Translations under genes and position numbers: made by a program | Assembly (NCBI GenBank): GCA_030526355.1 | Contig: JAUNDC010000020.1 | Coordinates: 1 to 49,457, forward strand | From: Bacillota bacterium | Lineage (GTDB): Bacteria > Bacillota > Clostridia > Peptostreptococcales > Anaerovoracaceae | Reading direction: 5' to 3' | DNA length: 49,457 bases | Part shown: piece by piece, positions 36,301-44,222 of the stretch | Layout: every line of letters begins with the position of its first letter | How positions within the stretch are numbered: position 1 is the stretch's first letter | Notes under the pieces: generated by a model | What the model was told of the DNA's origin: nothing | The model's input: only the letters and a program-made list of their open reading frames with translations | Database searches by the model: none

Positions 36301-36831
36301 GTGGCTTGTTCTGAAACCATCAAAGAAATGAAGCACCGGAACCTTACCGTCTATCGCTGCGAGATGTGCCACTGCACCTAAGTCCATTACCTCCTGAGGA
36401 TCACATGAGGACAGCATTGCGAAGCCTGTCTGTCTGCAAGCCATTACATCAGAATGATCTCCGAATATGGAAAGTGCATGTGTTGAAATCGCTCTGGCTG
36501 CAACATGCATAACCGTAGGAGTTTTTTCTGCTGCAAGCTTATACATATTCGGAATCATCAGCAGCAGTCCCTGTGATGCCGTAAAAGTACTTGTATAAGC
36601 ACCTGCTGTCACTGCTCCGTGAACTGCTCCTGCAGCTCCACCTTCAGACTGCATTTCCACAACCTTTACTTCTTCTCCGAAAATATTCTTCCTGTTTTCA
36701 CTTGCCCACTCATCGATATTTTCTGCCATTACAGATGACGGCGTGATCGGATAGATAGCCGCAACTTCTGAAAACGCATATGCAACATGTGCCGCAGCAG
36801 TGTTGCCGTCCATAGTTTTTTTAGCTCTCAT
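33301..36831 (-). CDS. nifJ: Pyruvate:ferredoxin (flavodoxin) oxidoreductase
   Basis: A single-chain enzyme that oxidises pyruvate with CoA to acetyl-CoA and CO2 and reduces ferredoxin. The 1176 residues match the homodimeric type. The N-terminal domain I has AYAFSEVAAIYPITPSSVMA. The central ferredoxin domain has CIQCNWCSYVCPH and CTGCGSCADVCP (two [4Fe-4S]). The proximal cluster and TPP domain has GACPGCGETPYAKL, GGDGWAYDIGYGGLDH and DTEVYSNTGGQ. The ATG at 36831 follows GGAG and lies 2 bp after the polyferredoxin stop; a GTG three codons upstream is less likely. This marks an anaerobic fermentative metabolism. Confidence 0.97.
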   Translation of the reverse strand: MRAKKTMDGNTAAAHVAYAFSEVAAIYPITPSSVMAENIDEWASENRKNIFGEEVKVVEMQSEGGAAGAVHGAVTAGAYTSTFTASQGLLLMIPNMYKLAAEKTPTVMHVAARAISTHALSIFGDHSDVMACRQTGFAMLSSCDPQEVMDLGAVAHLAAIDGKVPVLHFFDGFRTSHEQQKIEVWNYDELRDMVNWDAVKAFRQRVINPNHPHSIGSAEQPETFFQHREACNKNYEDTVETIAHYMQLVSEKCGKTPAYKPFTYYGAEDAEEIIIAMGSVCDAAEELIDYLNKQGRKTGIVVVRLYRPFSAKYLIDAIPDTVKRIAVLDRTKEPGSTGEPLFLDVTAALKGSKFDSVPIMGGRYGLGSKDTQPGDILAVYENLWSDEPKKEFTISINDDVTGLSLPVSSNPDVAPEGTVACKFWGLGADGTVGANKNTVKIIGDNTDMNVQAYFQYDSKKSGGVTISHLRFGYGKIKSSYYVKQADFVACHKSAYLNRYKIVEDVKPGGTFLLNCSWDDTQLEEMLPANVRRYIAQNNVSFYTCDAVSIARKLGLKGRTNTVLQAAFFRLADILPIEDAERYMKDAIVKSYGMKGENIVKMNCDAVDAGITHVHKVNVPAEWAHAEGDLTHDESEGRDRIHTDYINKILRPTNAMDGDSIPVSAFVDTADGMIPAGTAAYEKRGIAVEIPQWNADKCIQCNWCSYVCPHAVIRPFVLTAEEEEKLNTGAVPLRGDEEKLFSIGVSALDCTGCGSCADVCPARNKALEMVPAEKTEFVAQARFDKLFSGVERKELDANDDTVRGSQFRQPLLEFSGACPGCGETPYAKLVTQLYGDRMYIANATGCSSIWGCSAPSTPYTVNNEGKGPAWANSLFEDNAEFGYGMAVAVKARRNELKTAAECLAEDVRFADAAKAWLDKMDDAECSGKMGKALLEVCKEHTDVPDAMFITENSDMLQKPSMWIFGGDGWAYDIGYGGLDHVLASGENVNVLVFDTEVYSNTGGQASKSTPTGAVAQFAAGGKAVKKKDLAHIAMAYGYVYVAQIAMGANPAQTLKAIREAEAYDGPSLIIAYAPCINHGVKAGMNKAMLEMKKAVRAGYWNLMRYNPELIAQKKNPLSVDSAPPTENFNEFLMGEVRYNSLKLKAPEKAEKLFEKAESEAAGRYQKLLREKKSFDEQ

Positions 36832-36833
36832 AA

Positions 36834-38138
36834 TTACCACTCCCTCCCATCTGCTTTGTCTATTTTCATAGCTTCCGACTGAAGATATGTATATTCAGGA
36901 ACCTTGCGTTCCTTTATCGGTCTTCTGGAGCATACATAAGTACATACTCCGCAGTTTTCGCATTTTTCACTGTCTACCACAGGGTTACCGTCATTCATGG
37001 TTATTGCCCCTGCAGGACAGTTTTCTGCACAATCACCGCATGCGATACATCCGGCATAGCACACTTCAAATCTTCTTTCTGCCGGAGCTTTTGATGAGCA
37101 TGCCATCTGCTTCACACCTGCATACGGCACCATTGTTATCATGCCTCTAGGACATTCCCTTATACAGTCTCCGCATCCCACGCACTTTTCTTCATCCACT
37201 ACGGCTGTTCCAAATTCCACTTTGATTGCATCATATCTACATACTTTAGTACAGTTTCCGAAACCTGTGCATCCATAGCTGCATATACCCAATGCATCCA
37301 GATCCATATCATCGGCAGTCCTGCAATCATCAATACCAATCTCAGTAAGCTTTTTATTTCCTGTATATCCGCCGCTGCATCTGACAAATGCTACTTCCTG
37401 TTTCACTTTTGCCAGATCATGCAGTTCGTCAACAATTATCTTCTTCCTACAGCTTACCGTACATGCAACGCATCCGACGCACTTGCTGTAATCTATTGCC
37501 GCAAACCTTCCGTCTATTCTGTTTCCGCGTAACAATTCAATTGCATTTTCCGGACATGCCAGAGCGCAATCAGCACATCCGATACATCCGAATCCGCATT
37601 TTGACAATGTATCCTTCTCATTGTCCTTTGAAGAACAAGGTATGAAATTGCTTGCATCTCTCGGAATCACACTTATAAGCTTCTGAGGGCATGCGGTTAT
37701 ACATGCCATGCAGCCATTGCATTTTTCCTTGTCTATATTTACTTTGCCTTCCTCTACTGTCATGGCTTCGAATTCACACCTGTCGGCACAGCTGCCGATT
37801 CCCAGACAACCCCAGTGGCATTCATCTTCAAGAAATCCTGCTTCAACTGCCGCACTGCAGCTGTCTAAAGCAGAGAAACGTTTTTTACCTGCTGCATCGC
37901 CTGCACATTTGATGAATGCAACCTTTTCTTCAACCGCTACTGTTTCCACATTCAGAGCTTCCGCTATTGCATCAACCTCAGCCTGTCTGCACGCAGGACA
38001 TGAATCTACCGGTGCGCCTGCAGCAATTGCCTGTGCACAGTCGCTGCAGGAACTGAATCCGCATCCGCCGAATCCGCGACAATCGCCGCCGGGCAGGAGT
38101 GCAGTTATTAATTTAGCTGATTCCGTAACCTTGCCCAT
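36834..38138 (-). CDS. Soluble polyferredoxin with two tandem RnfB-like ferredoxin modules
   Basis: A 434-residue protein with 46 cysteines. Residues 1-50 match the RnfB [4Fe-4S] domain (LPGGDCRGFGGCGFSSC; Cys20, 26, 31, 34, 47, 50), but without RnfB's N-terminal membrane anchor. Residues 73-234 and 249-407 are two copies of the RnfB C-terminal part, each opening VAF(I/V)(K/R)C. Each copy has 20 cysteines. The copies keep an offset of 179 residues from Cys107/286 to Cys195/374, then 173 for the last cluster. Each copy can hold four [4Fe-4S] clusters, giving up to nine in all. It is cotranscribed with PFOR (2-bp gap) and NfnAB, so it probably carries electrons between them. The function is inferred. 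Confidence 0.85.
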   Translation of the reverse strand: MGKVTESAKLITALLPGGDCRGFGGCGFSSCSDCAQAIAAGAPVDSCPACRQAEVDAIAEALNVETVAVEEKVAFIKCAGDAAGKKRFSALDSCSAAVEAGFLEDECHWGCLGIGSCADRCEFEAMTVEEGKVNIDKEKCNGCMACITACPQKLISVIPRDASNFIPCSSKDNEKDTLSKCGFGCIGCADCALACPENAIELLRGNRIDGRFAAIDYSKCVGCVACTVSCRKKIIVDELHDLAKVKQEVAFVRCSGGYTGNKKLTEIGIDDCRTADDMDLDALGICSYGCTGFGNCTKVCRYDAIKVEFGTAVVDEEKCVGCGDCIRECPRGMITMVPYAGVKQMACSSKAPAERRFEVCYAGCIACGDCAENCPAGAITMNDGNPVVDSEKCENCGVCTYVCSRRPIKERKVPEYTYLQSEAMKIDKADGREW

Positions 38139-38268
38139 TTATAATTCCTCCAATCAGTAAACAATATCGTTCAGATATCTTGTATACAAAATTGTACACG
38201 GCCGTACTTAGGATATATTATGTTGTATACAGTATACCTTTCTCGTTAAAAAAATAACATCTTCTTGA
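38139..38268 (-). promoter_or_regulatory. Leader and operator-like palindromes of the redox operon
   Basis: Between the predicted start of transcription (about 38269) and the polyferredoxin ATG lie several palindromes. They are TTGTATACAA (38180-38189), TTGTACAC (38192-38199) and TTGTATACAGTATAC (38223-38237). TTGTATACAA resembles operators of GntR-family repressors (the Bacillus GntR site contains the same core). No GntR gene of that type is adjacent. No coding sequence is seen here. Confidence 0.5.
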
Positions 38269-38275
38269 TACCTCG

Positions 38276-38304
38276 ATTATAACACTTTCAGAATTGTTCT
38301 TCAA
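38276..38304 (-). promoter_or_regulatory. Promoter of the polyferredoxin-PFOR-nfn operon
   Basis: Minus-strand -35 TTGAAG (38299-38304), 17 bp, extended -10 TGT-TATAAT (TATAAT at 38276-38281). It gives a leader of about 130 nt. Confidence 0.7.
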
Positions 38305-38362
38305 TTGTTTCAATACTAAATTTTATGTTTTTTTATTCATCCAAGATATGTTTCTTTTTACC

Positions 38363-38392
38363 AAAAAAGACGGGAAACTCCAGTAACCCGCC
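38363..38392 (-). terminator. Terminator after the cation:proton antiporter
   Basis: On the minus strand GGCGGG pairs with CCCGTC (one wobble), followed by six T (38363-38368). It lies 39 bp past the antiporter stop. Confidence 0.78.
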
Positions 38393-38430
38393 TCTTCATT
38401 ATCCTTTAAATTATTATACAGACTCACATC

Positions 38431-40734
38431 TCAGCCGTCCAGAACGTCACTCTTGATCAGTTCATCAGCCATTCGCTTGCTTCCCAGCACCCACAGCATA
38501 TCGCCCGGCTGTATGATAACCTCCTTGCCCGGCTTTATTACAGGGAGATTTCCTCTCTCTATCCCGGCAATGGTAGCTCTGTATTTTTTTCTGATGCCGC
38601 AATGTTTTATCATCTTTCTGGCAAACGGTGATTTTGAATCAACTCTGATCGGACAGCATATCATTTTACTGTCTTCAGAAATATCGTATTTCTCCTGCTC
38701 TTCTATATAATCCTTTAGAGTCATATCATCTCTGTCGGTATATTCAATACGTTCATCCTTTTCAAGCAGCATCGTGCATATTTCTATTTCTTTTGCTGTT
38801 CCCAGCATGTGAAGAATATCGCCGTTTTTAACCGGCTCTGTAATCTTAGGGATATTAACTACTTTATTGTCCCTTATTATCCTTATAATACCTACACGTG
38901 AAGTCGGTTTTTTGGTAAAGTCACCTATTACCATATTCTCTGCCGCATTTGTCACCTGAAACTCTGCAACAAACAGCGATTCATTCAGCCAGTGATAGTC
39001 ATCATTAAGCCCGCGTTCCTTTTTCTCCTTCTCCAGAGTTTTTTCCGAAAAGTTATTCATAAACCTTATTTCCATGTTCATAGTCATTCCGTTAATATAA
39101 TCCGACCGGACTATGAACACTATCGGTATCACTGCTATTAACACAAGCAGAGCAAACGGTATGTTGAAAATTTTTCTGAGAACCAGTGCTACAAAGCATG
39201 CTGCAATAAGTATCCTGACTGCTTTTAATGTAAGCAGAGACAGTCGGTTGGCTCTGTGCTTAAGCCACAGCTTGGTGAACAGCGTCTGATTTGTTCCGTG
39301 CATCAGGTTTACAAAAGGCGTCATGCATGCAAGAGTTATTACTGCAGTGATAATATTGGCCATATAGCCTCCGCTTATATGCTCCGATATAAACGGACAT
39401 AGATATCGTGTGCCTCCCCAGTACAGGATAAACATAAATACCGAACATAACGCAGTTCGTTCAACTACCTTCTTGATATATAGATACCATTCCTTATCCT
39501 GGTCATCATTGCTTCTGTTTTCAGATGTATTCTTCCTGATAAATACCCACAGACTGTCAGGTATAACATCATCGATAAACTTATATACTCTCTCCGAGTT
39601 CTTGATAAATACAGGCGTAGTAAATGATGTTATTACTGAAACACATACTACTATAGGATAAAGATAGCTGCTGATAACACCAAGACTCATTCCTAATGAA
39701 GCTACAATAAAAGAAAACTCCCCTATCTGTACCATGCTGAATCCGCCTCTAACAGCTGTATGCAGCGACTGTCCCGAAAGCAGCATTCCTATCGTAGAGA
39801 ATATCATCTGGCCAAGTATTGTAACAATAGTGATTATCAGTATTTCAAGCTTGTATTCAATAAGCAGTCCCGGTTCTATCATCATACCTACAGATACGAA
39901 AAAAATCGCTCCAAAAAGATCCTTTATCGGATTCACAATTCTTTCGATACGTCCAGCCTGAACCGTCCCCGCCAGAATAGATCCCGCCATAAATGCGCCA
40001 AGAGCTGATGAGAAACCTATAAGATTGGCAATCACTACCATGCCAAGACATATTCCTACAGAAACGATAAGAATCATTTCATCATTCATAATACTTTTTA
40101 TCTTCTGCAGAAATGTAGGTATCAGATATATTCCGACCAGCAGCCATATCGCAAGGAACATCAGCATAAGACCTATTTCCTTCACCATTGAAATCCCCGA
40201 TACATTTCTGCTGACAGAAATTGTTGTCAATATGATCATCATGAAAATTCCGGCAATATCCTCAATTACAAGAGTTCCCAGAACTATCTGAGCAAATTTT
40301 TCTTTTTTCAAATCATATTCTTCATATGCTTTGAGTATTATCATGGTAGATGACATGGAAAGCATTCCACCAAGAAATATACAGTCCATTTTACTCCATC
40401 CGAGGAGACTGCCTACACCTGCTCCAATGAGTATCATTGCACTCATTACCGTAAGGGCGATTACGAAAGCACTGCCGCCTACCTTTGCAATTTTTTTGAA
40501 GCTGAATTCCAGCCCCAGTCCGAACATCAGGAACACTACTCCTATGTTCGCCCACACATGGATATCATCTATTTCCACTACAGTAGGCAGATATACAAAA
40601 TTAGGGCTGATTAAAAAGCCTGCAGCTATATAACCCAGCACCACAGGCTGTTTCAGTTTTTTAAAAATAATCGTGACAATAGCTGCCGCAATAAGTATAA
40701 GTGCCAAATCACTTACAAGATAATCTAAATGCAA
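38431..40734 (-). CDS. CPA2-family cation:proton antiporter with C-terminal TrkA-C domains
   Basis: A 767-residue protein. The Na+/H+-exchanger domain (about 1-390) has around 12 helices, including QPVVLGYIAAGFLISP and the LVIEDIAG ion-site motif. A second hydrophobic block (about 410-545) adds several helices. Two TrkA-C-like regulatory domains (about 590-675 and 690-767) end the protein, suggesting nucleotide or ligand control of K+ or Na+ efflux. The start is a TTG at 40734, with AGGAGG 5 nt upstream; no ATG lies nearby. It follows the histidine kinase by 34 bp and is probably cotranscribed with the Na/Pi-phoB-phoR genes. Confidence 0.87.
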   Translation of the reverse strand: MHLDYLVSDLALILIAAAIVTIIFKKLKQPVVLGYIAAGFLISPNFVYLPTVVEIDDIHVWANIGVVFLMFGLGLEFSFKKIAKVGGSAFVIALTVMSAMILIGAGVGSLLGWSKMDCIFLGGMLSMSSTMIILKAYEEYDLKKEKFAQIVLGTLVIEDIAGIFMMIILTTISVSRNVSGISMVKEIGLMLMFLAIWLLVGIYLIPTFLQKIKSIMNDEMILIVSVGICLGMVVIANLIGFSSALGAFMAGSILAGTVQAGRIERIVNPIKDLFGAIFFVSVGMMIEPGLLIEYKLEILIITIVTILGQMIFSTIGMLLSGQSLHTAVRGGFSMVQIGEFSFIVASLGMSLGVISSYLYPIVVCVSVITSFTTPVFIKNSERVYKFIDDVIPDSLWVFIRKNTSENRSNDDQDKEWYLYIKKVVERTALCSVFMFILYWGGTRYLCPFISEHISGGYMANIITAVITLACMTPFVNLMHGTNQTLFTKLWLKHRANRLSLLTLKAVRILIAACFVALVLRKIFNIPFALLVLIAVIPIVFIVRSDYINGMTMNMEIRFMNNFSEKTLEKEKKERGLNDDYHWLNESLFVAEFQVTNAAENMVIGDFTKKPTSRVGIIRIIRDNKVVNIPKITEPVKNGDILHMLGTAKEIEICTMLLEKDERIEYTDRDDMTLKDYIEEQEKYDISEDSKMICCPIRVDSKSPFARKMIKHCGIRKKYRATIAGIERGNLPVIKPGKEVIIQPGDMLWVLGSKRMADELIKSDVLDG

Positions 40735-40768
40735 ATCCTCCTCCTTTCTTCATATTTAACCGGCGCAG

Positions 40769-41668
40769 TTATTTTTCATCAAAAATAACATAAAACGTGG
40801 TTCCTTTTCCCACCTGGCTTTCAACCTTAAGTGTCGCTCCCAGCAGTACTGCAATATGCTTTACTATTGAAAGCCCCAGACCCGTACCACCCGCCTTCTT
40901 GGATCTGGATTTATCCACTCTGTAAAAACGTTCAAACAGTCTTTCATGATGCTCCGGTGCTATTCCTATTCCCTCGTCTTTGACGCTTATTATCAGTTTA
41001 TCTTCCTTTTTATTTGCAGTTATCCATATTCTGCTGTTTTTATCAGAATACTTGACAGCATTTTCAATAAGATTTACCATCATCTGTCTGAATCTGTCTG
41101 CGGAACCACTGATACTGCAATTATCCTCAAGTTCCATCAGAATCGTTATATATTTGTCATCCGCTATCGGACGCAAGGCTTCAACAGTATTTTCGATTAC
41201 CCTTTTCACGTCGAACTCCTGCTGCTCTGAATCGCGCTTGCTCTCAATATCAGACAGCACCAGCAGATCCTCTATGAGTCTCTTAAGGCGGGCTGTTTCT
41301 ATCGCTATTATATCTATGAATTTTGTTCTTATTTCCGGGTCTTCGGCAGCACCATCCTGCAAGGTTTCTATGAATCCGGAAATGGACGTAAGAGGTGTTT
41401 TCAGTTCATGGCTTACGTTAGCAACAAACTCACGTCTTATCAGTTCCGATTTCTGGCTTTCTTCTGCTGCCTTCTCCAGCTCCTTCATTTTCTGAGTATA
41501 AGGCTTTATTATTTGAAAATATCCCTGCACTCCTGCCGCTGCCATAATCACAATAAACACTGCCGCATACACAAGTGCAACCCTTTCGGCAAACCTTGAT
41601 ACCAGAAACAAGGCTGTCAGATTGATAATCACAGTCTCAATCAGCAGCATAAACAATTTATTCTTCAT
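40769..41668 (-). CDS. phoR: PhoR-type sensor histidine kinase
   Basis: A 299-residue membrane kinase. Two N-terminal hydrophobic segments (about 5-25 and 30-50) leave almost no extracellular loop. A linker leads to HisKA with FVANVSHELKTPLTS (phosphorylated His87). The ATPase domain has NLIENAVKYSD (N box), DEGIGI (231-236), FERFYRVDKS and GTGLGL (261-266). It lacks the periplasmic PAS domain of longer PhoR proteins, so sensing may be indirect through the PhoU domain of the neighbouring Na/Pi protein. The start overlaps the response regulator by 4 bp. The phosphate role is inferred from context. Confidence 0.82.
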   Translation of the reverse strand: MKNKLFMLLIETVIINLTALFLVSRFAERVALVYAAVFIVIMAAAGVQGYFQIIKPYTQKMKELEKAAEESQKSELIRREFVANVSHELKTPLTSISGFIETLQDGAAEDPEIRTKFIDIIAIETARLKRLIEDLLVLSDIESKRDSEQQEFDVKRVIENTVEALRPIADDKYITILMELEDNCSISGSADRFRQMMVNLIENAVKYSDKNSRIWITANKKEDKLIISVKDEGIGIAPEHHERLFERFYRVDKSRSKKAGGTGLGLSIVKHIAVLLGATLKVESQVGKGTTFYVIFDEK

Positions 41669-42354
41669 CTCGCCTTGTACCCTTTTCCCCTAATGGTTTC
41701 AATATACTGTTCATCATTTTTTCCGTCTGACAGCTTCTGCCTCAAATGCCTGATATGTACATCTACCGTCCTCGTTTCACCGGCATAATCAATACCCCAT
41801 ACACTGTTAAGAAGCTGATCTCTTGTAAATACACGTCCCCTGTTCTCAGCAAGGTATTTCAGAAGCTCAAACTCCTTCAATGTAAGCTCTACGCTTCTAT
41901 CACCTACCTTCACCTCGTGTCTTTCAACATTTATTTTAAGATCATCGATAATAATTACCGTATCTTCAGCTGAGCTGAGCTCTGTAGTGATCTCGTATCT
42001 TCTGAGGACCGCTTTTATTCGAGCCATCATCTCCCTGATGCCAAAAGGCTTCGAAATGTAATCATCAGCCCCGTACTCAAGCCCCATAACTTTATCAAGC
42101 TCTTCCGTTTTAGCTGTAATCATAATTACCGGTGTATTGTTTCCTTCATCACGCAGCTCTCTGCATATTTCATACCCGTTTTTACCAGGAAGCATTATAT
42201 CCAGAAGTATGAGATCCGGCTTCTCACGATGAACCATGGTTATTCCCATTATTCCGTCTTCGGCAGCTATTCCGTCGTATCCATTGGTTTTAAGATTGTA
42301 GAGTATCAGCTCTCTAATGTTGGGTTCATCCTCAATAATCAGGATTTTTTTCAT
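41665..42354 (-). CDS. phoB: PhoB/PhoP-type response regulator (OmpR family)
   Basis: A 229-residue two-domain regulator. The receiver (1-120) has acidic residues in IIEDE, phospho-acceptor Asp52 in LLDIMLPG, and Lys102 in YISKPF. The winged-helix DNA-binding domain (about 130-229) has ELTLKEFELLKYLAENRGRV and TRTVDVHIRHLRQKL. AGAGG precedes the ATG. It lies 50 bp after a Na/Pi cotransporter gene. The 11-bp-periodic TTAACA-like repeats upstream of both Na/Pi genes are the type of site bound by PhoB/PhoP, which supports this naming. Confidence 0.85.
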   Translation of the reverse strand: MKKILIIEDEPNIRELILYNLKTNGYDGIAAEDGIMGITMVHREKPDLILLDIMLPGKNGYEICRELRDEGNNTPVIMITAKTEELDKVMGLEYGADDYISKPFGIREMMARIKAVLRRYEITTELSSAEDTVIIIDDLKINVERHEVKVGDRSVELTLKEFELLKYLAENRGRVFTRDQLLNSVWGIDYAGETRTVDVHIRHLRQKLSDGKNDEQYIETIRGKGYKAR

Positions 42355-42404
42355 GTTGAACCTCTTTTCGCAAAATTGTGTACATTATATTTATTTTACC
42401 ATAT

Positions 42405-44078
42405 TTACAAATTCGGCTCAACACCTATGACCGCATCAGCTATATTATTGCAGTAATCACCCATTTTCTCTATATTATGTACTACATCTGTATATATTAC
42501 CGTAAATTCAGGTGAACACTTTTTACTGTTAAGTCTTGTCATATGATGCAGTCTCAGTTCATGCTCCTTGGTATTCATTTCAGTTTCAAGGCTTTGCACT
42601 CTGAATGCGCTTTCTGTACTTCCATGTTCAAGTGCCGTTATACTTTCCTGCATCATTTTTTCAGCCAGCTGGAAACAATCTTTTATTTCGCCATATGCCT
42701 CCTGCGAAAATTCATACGAGTTTTTAATTTTCTCTTCTGCAAATTCAGCTATATTCTTGCAGTGATCACCAATATGCTCTATATCTGCTGCAACATGCAT
42801 CAATCCGGACACTTTGGATGCTTGGTCTTCCGTAATCGTTTCTGTCGAAAACATATGAGCAAGATAATTTACGATTTTTTCCTGTAGATTATTAACATCG
42901 TTTTCTGTCTCCATAAGCTCTTTTACTTTAGTACTGTCATTCTCTATAAATGACTCTCTCGAAACCTCTATCATTGACATTACCATACAACCCAGCCTTG
43001 TGAGCTCTTTTGTCGCCAGATGAATTGCTGCAAAGGGCTGCTCCAACACATTATAATCAAGGTATACCGGTTCCGAAGGCAATCTGTCGGTTTCTCTGCC
43101 CGGCACAATTTTCGTAACTGCTTTGACAAGAATTCCAATGAGCGGCAGAAACAGTATTGTATTAAACAGATTAAAACACATATGAGCATTTGCAATCTGT
43201 CTGGCAATAACTTCAATCTCTGCGCCCTTTGGCGAAATAAACTGGATAAACTGTGCATAATATGGTATGAACCATATAAAAATCAATGTTCCTGTAAGGT
43301 TGAATATAACATGTGCCGCTGCAGTTCTCTTAGCAGCCACAGAAGCTCCTATTGATGCCAGCACGGCTGTTATAGTCGTACCTATATTATCACCAAAGAG
43401 TATCGGCAGCGCTCCCTGCAGACCTATTATACTGCTTATGCCGTCAGGTCCTGCTGTTGATGCCAGATTCTGAAGAACTGCTATAGTTGCTGAGCTGCTT
43501 TGAACCACGACTGTCATCAAAGTTCCGAGAACAACTCCAAGCACCGGTATATTCTGCACCTGCAGCATCAGATCAACAAACACTTGCGAGGACGCCAGAG
43601 GTTTCATGGTATCCCCCATTATATTAATGCCTACAAATAATATACCGAATGCAAATATCGTCTGCCCTATATATGAAATTATTTCCTTTTTCTTTATAAA
43701 AAAGTACATGATGAATCCTATCGCCACGAACAGCCATGCATAGTCTCCTATCTTAAAAGCTATAAGCTGAGCTGTTATCGTAGTTCCTATATTGGCTCCC
43801 ATTATTATGCTTATCGCCTGAGGCAGCTTCATCAATCCTGCACTTACAAAGCCGATTACCATTACCGTCGTAGCACTGCTGCTCTGAAGAACGGCCGTTA
43901 CCAGTGCTCCCGCCATTATCCCAAAAACAGGGTTTCTTGTAAGCATAGCCAGCACCTTCCGCATTTTATCACCTGCAGATTTCTGTAGACCATCGCTCAT
44001 CAGATTCATGCCGTAAATAAACATGGCAAGTCCTCCGAATAAAGTTATTATCATTTGCACCATTTCCGAATTCATCAT
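42405..44078 (-). CDS. Na/Pi cotransporter family protein with PhoU domain (copy 1)
   Basis: A 557-residue protein. It carries two Na/Pi-cotransport repeats with the QSSSATT and QSSSATIAV signatures (about 65-75 and 195-205) and GANIGTTITA and GDNIGTTITA partners. A C-terminal PhoU-like helical domain follows (about 345-550). It should import phosphate with sodium, the PhoU part linking uptake to regulation. It stands directly upstream of the phoB-phoR pair, divergent from an AEC transporter. It is a paralogue of the gene at 45211-46911, with near-identical motifs throughout. Confidence 0.9.
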   Translation of the reverse strand: MMNSEMVQMIITLFGGLAMFIYGMNLMSDGLQKSAGDKMRKVLAMLTRNPVFGIMAGALVTAVLQSSSATTVMVIGFVSAGLMKLPQAISIIMGANIGTTITAQLIAFKIGDYAWLFVAIGFIMYFFIKKKEIISYIGQTIFAFGILFVGINIMGDTMKPLASSQVFVDLMLQVQNIPVLGVVLGTLMTVVVQSSSATIAVLQNLASTAGPDGISSIIGLQGALPILFGDNIGTTITAVLASIGASVAAKRTAAAHVIFNLTGTLIFIWFIPYYAQFIQFISPKGAEIEVIARQIANAHMCFNLFNTILFLPLIGILVKAVTKIVPGRETDRLPSEPVYLDYNVLEQPFAAIHLATKELTRLGCMVMSMIEVSRESFIENDSTKVKELMETENDVNNLQEKIVNYLAHMFSTETITEDQASKVSGLMHVAADIEHIGDHCKNIAEFAEEKIKNSYEFSQEAYGEIKDCFQLAEKMMQESITALEHGSTESAFRVQSLETEMNTKEHELRLHHMTRLNSKKCSPEFTVIYTDVVHNIEKMGDYCNNIADAVIGVEPNL

Positions 44079-44156
44079 TTTTCTCCTCTGTTTTTTCTTA
44101 CATTTGTTTTACATTTTGATGTTAAATCAATATAATGTTATATAAAAGCAATCCAA

Positions 44157-44184
44157 GGTTAATTAAAAGTTAAAACTATGTAAA
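44157..44184 (-). promoter_or_regulatory. Pho-box-like triple repeat upstream of Na/Pi copy 1
   Basis: On the minus strand TTTACA (44179-44184), TTAACT (44168-44173) and TTAACC (44157-44162) are spaced exactly 11 bp apart. This matches the TT(A/T/C)ACA-type direct repeats bound by PhoP/PhoB regulators. A possible -10 TATATT lies at 44129-44134, placing the last repeat at the -35 position. The AEC start codon is 39 bp away on the other side. Confidence 0.6.
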
Positions 44185-44222
44185 ATAACAAACCCATACT
44201 TTACATATAAAGGAGTATAATC

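Noticed and set aside
38180..38237. Rex (redox) operators before the PFOR operon
   Set aside because: Rex sites read TTGTTAA-N4-TTAACAA. The palindromes here are TTGTATACAA and do not fit.
42384..42389. A separate promoter for phoB inside the Na/Pi-phoB gap
   Set aside because: A TATAAT is present, but the best upstream -35 candidate (TTGTAA) is at 15 bp and overlaps the Na/Pi stop codon. Not strong enough to list.
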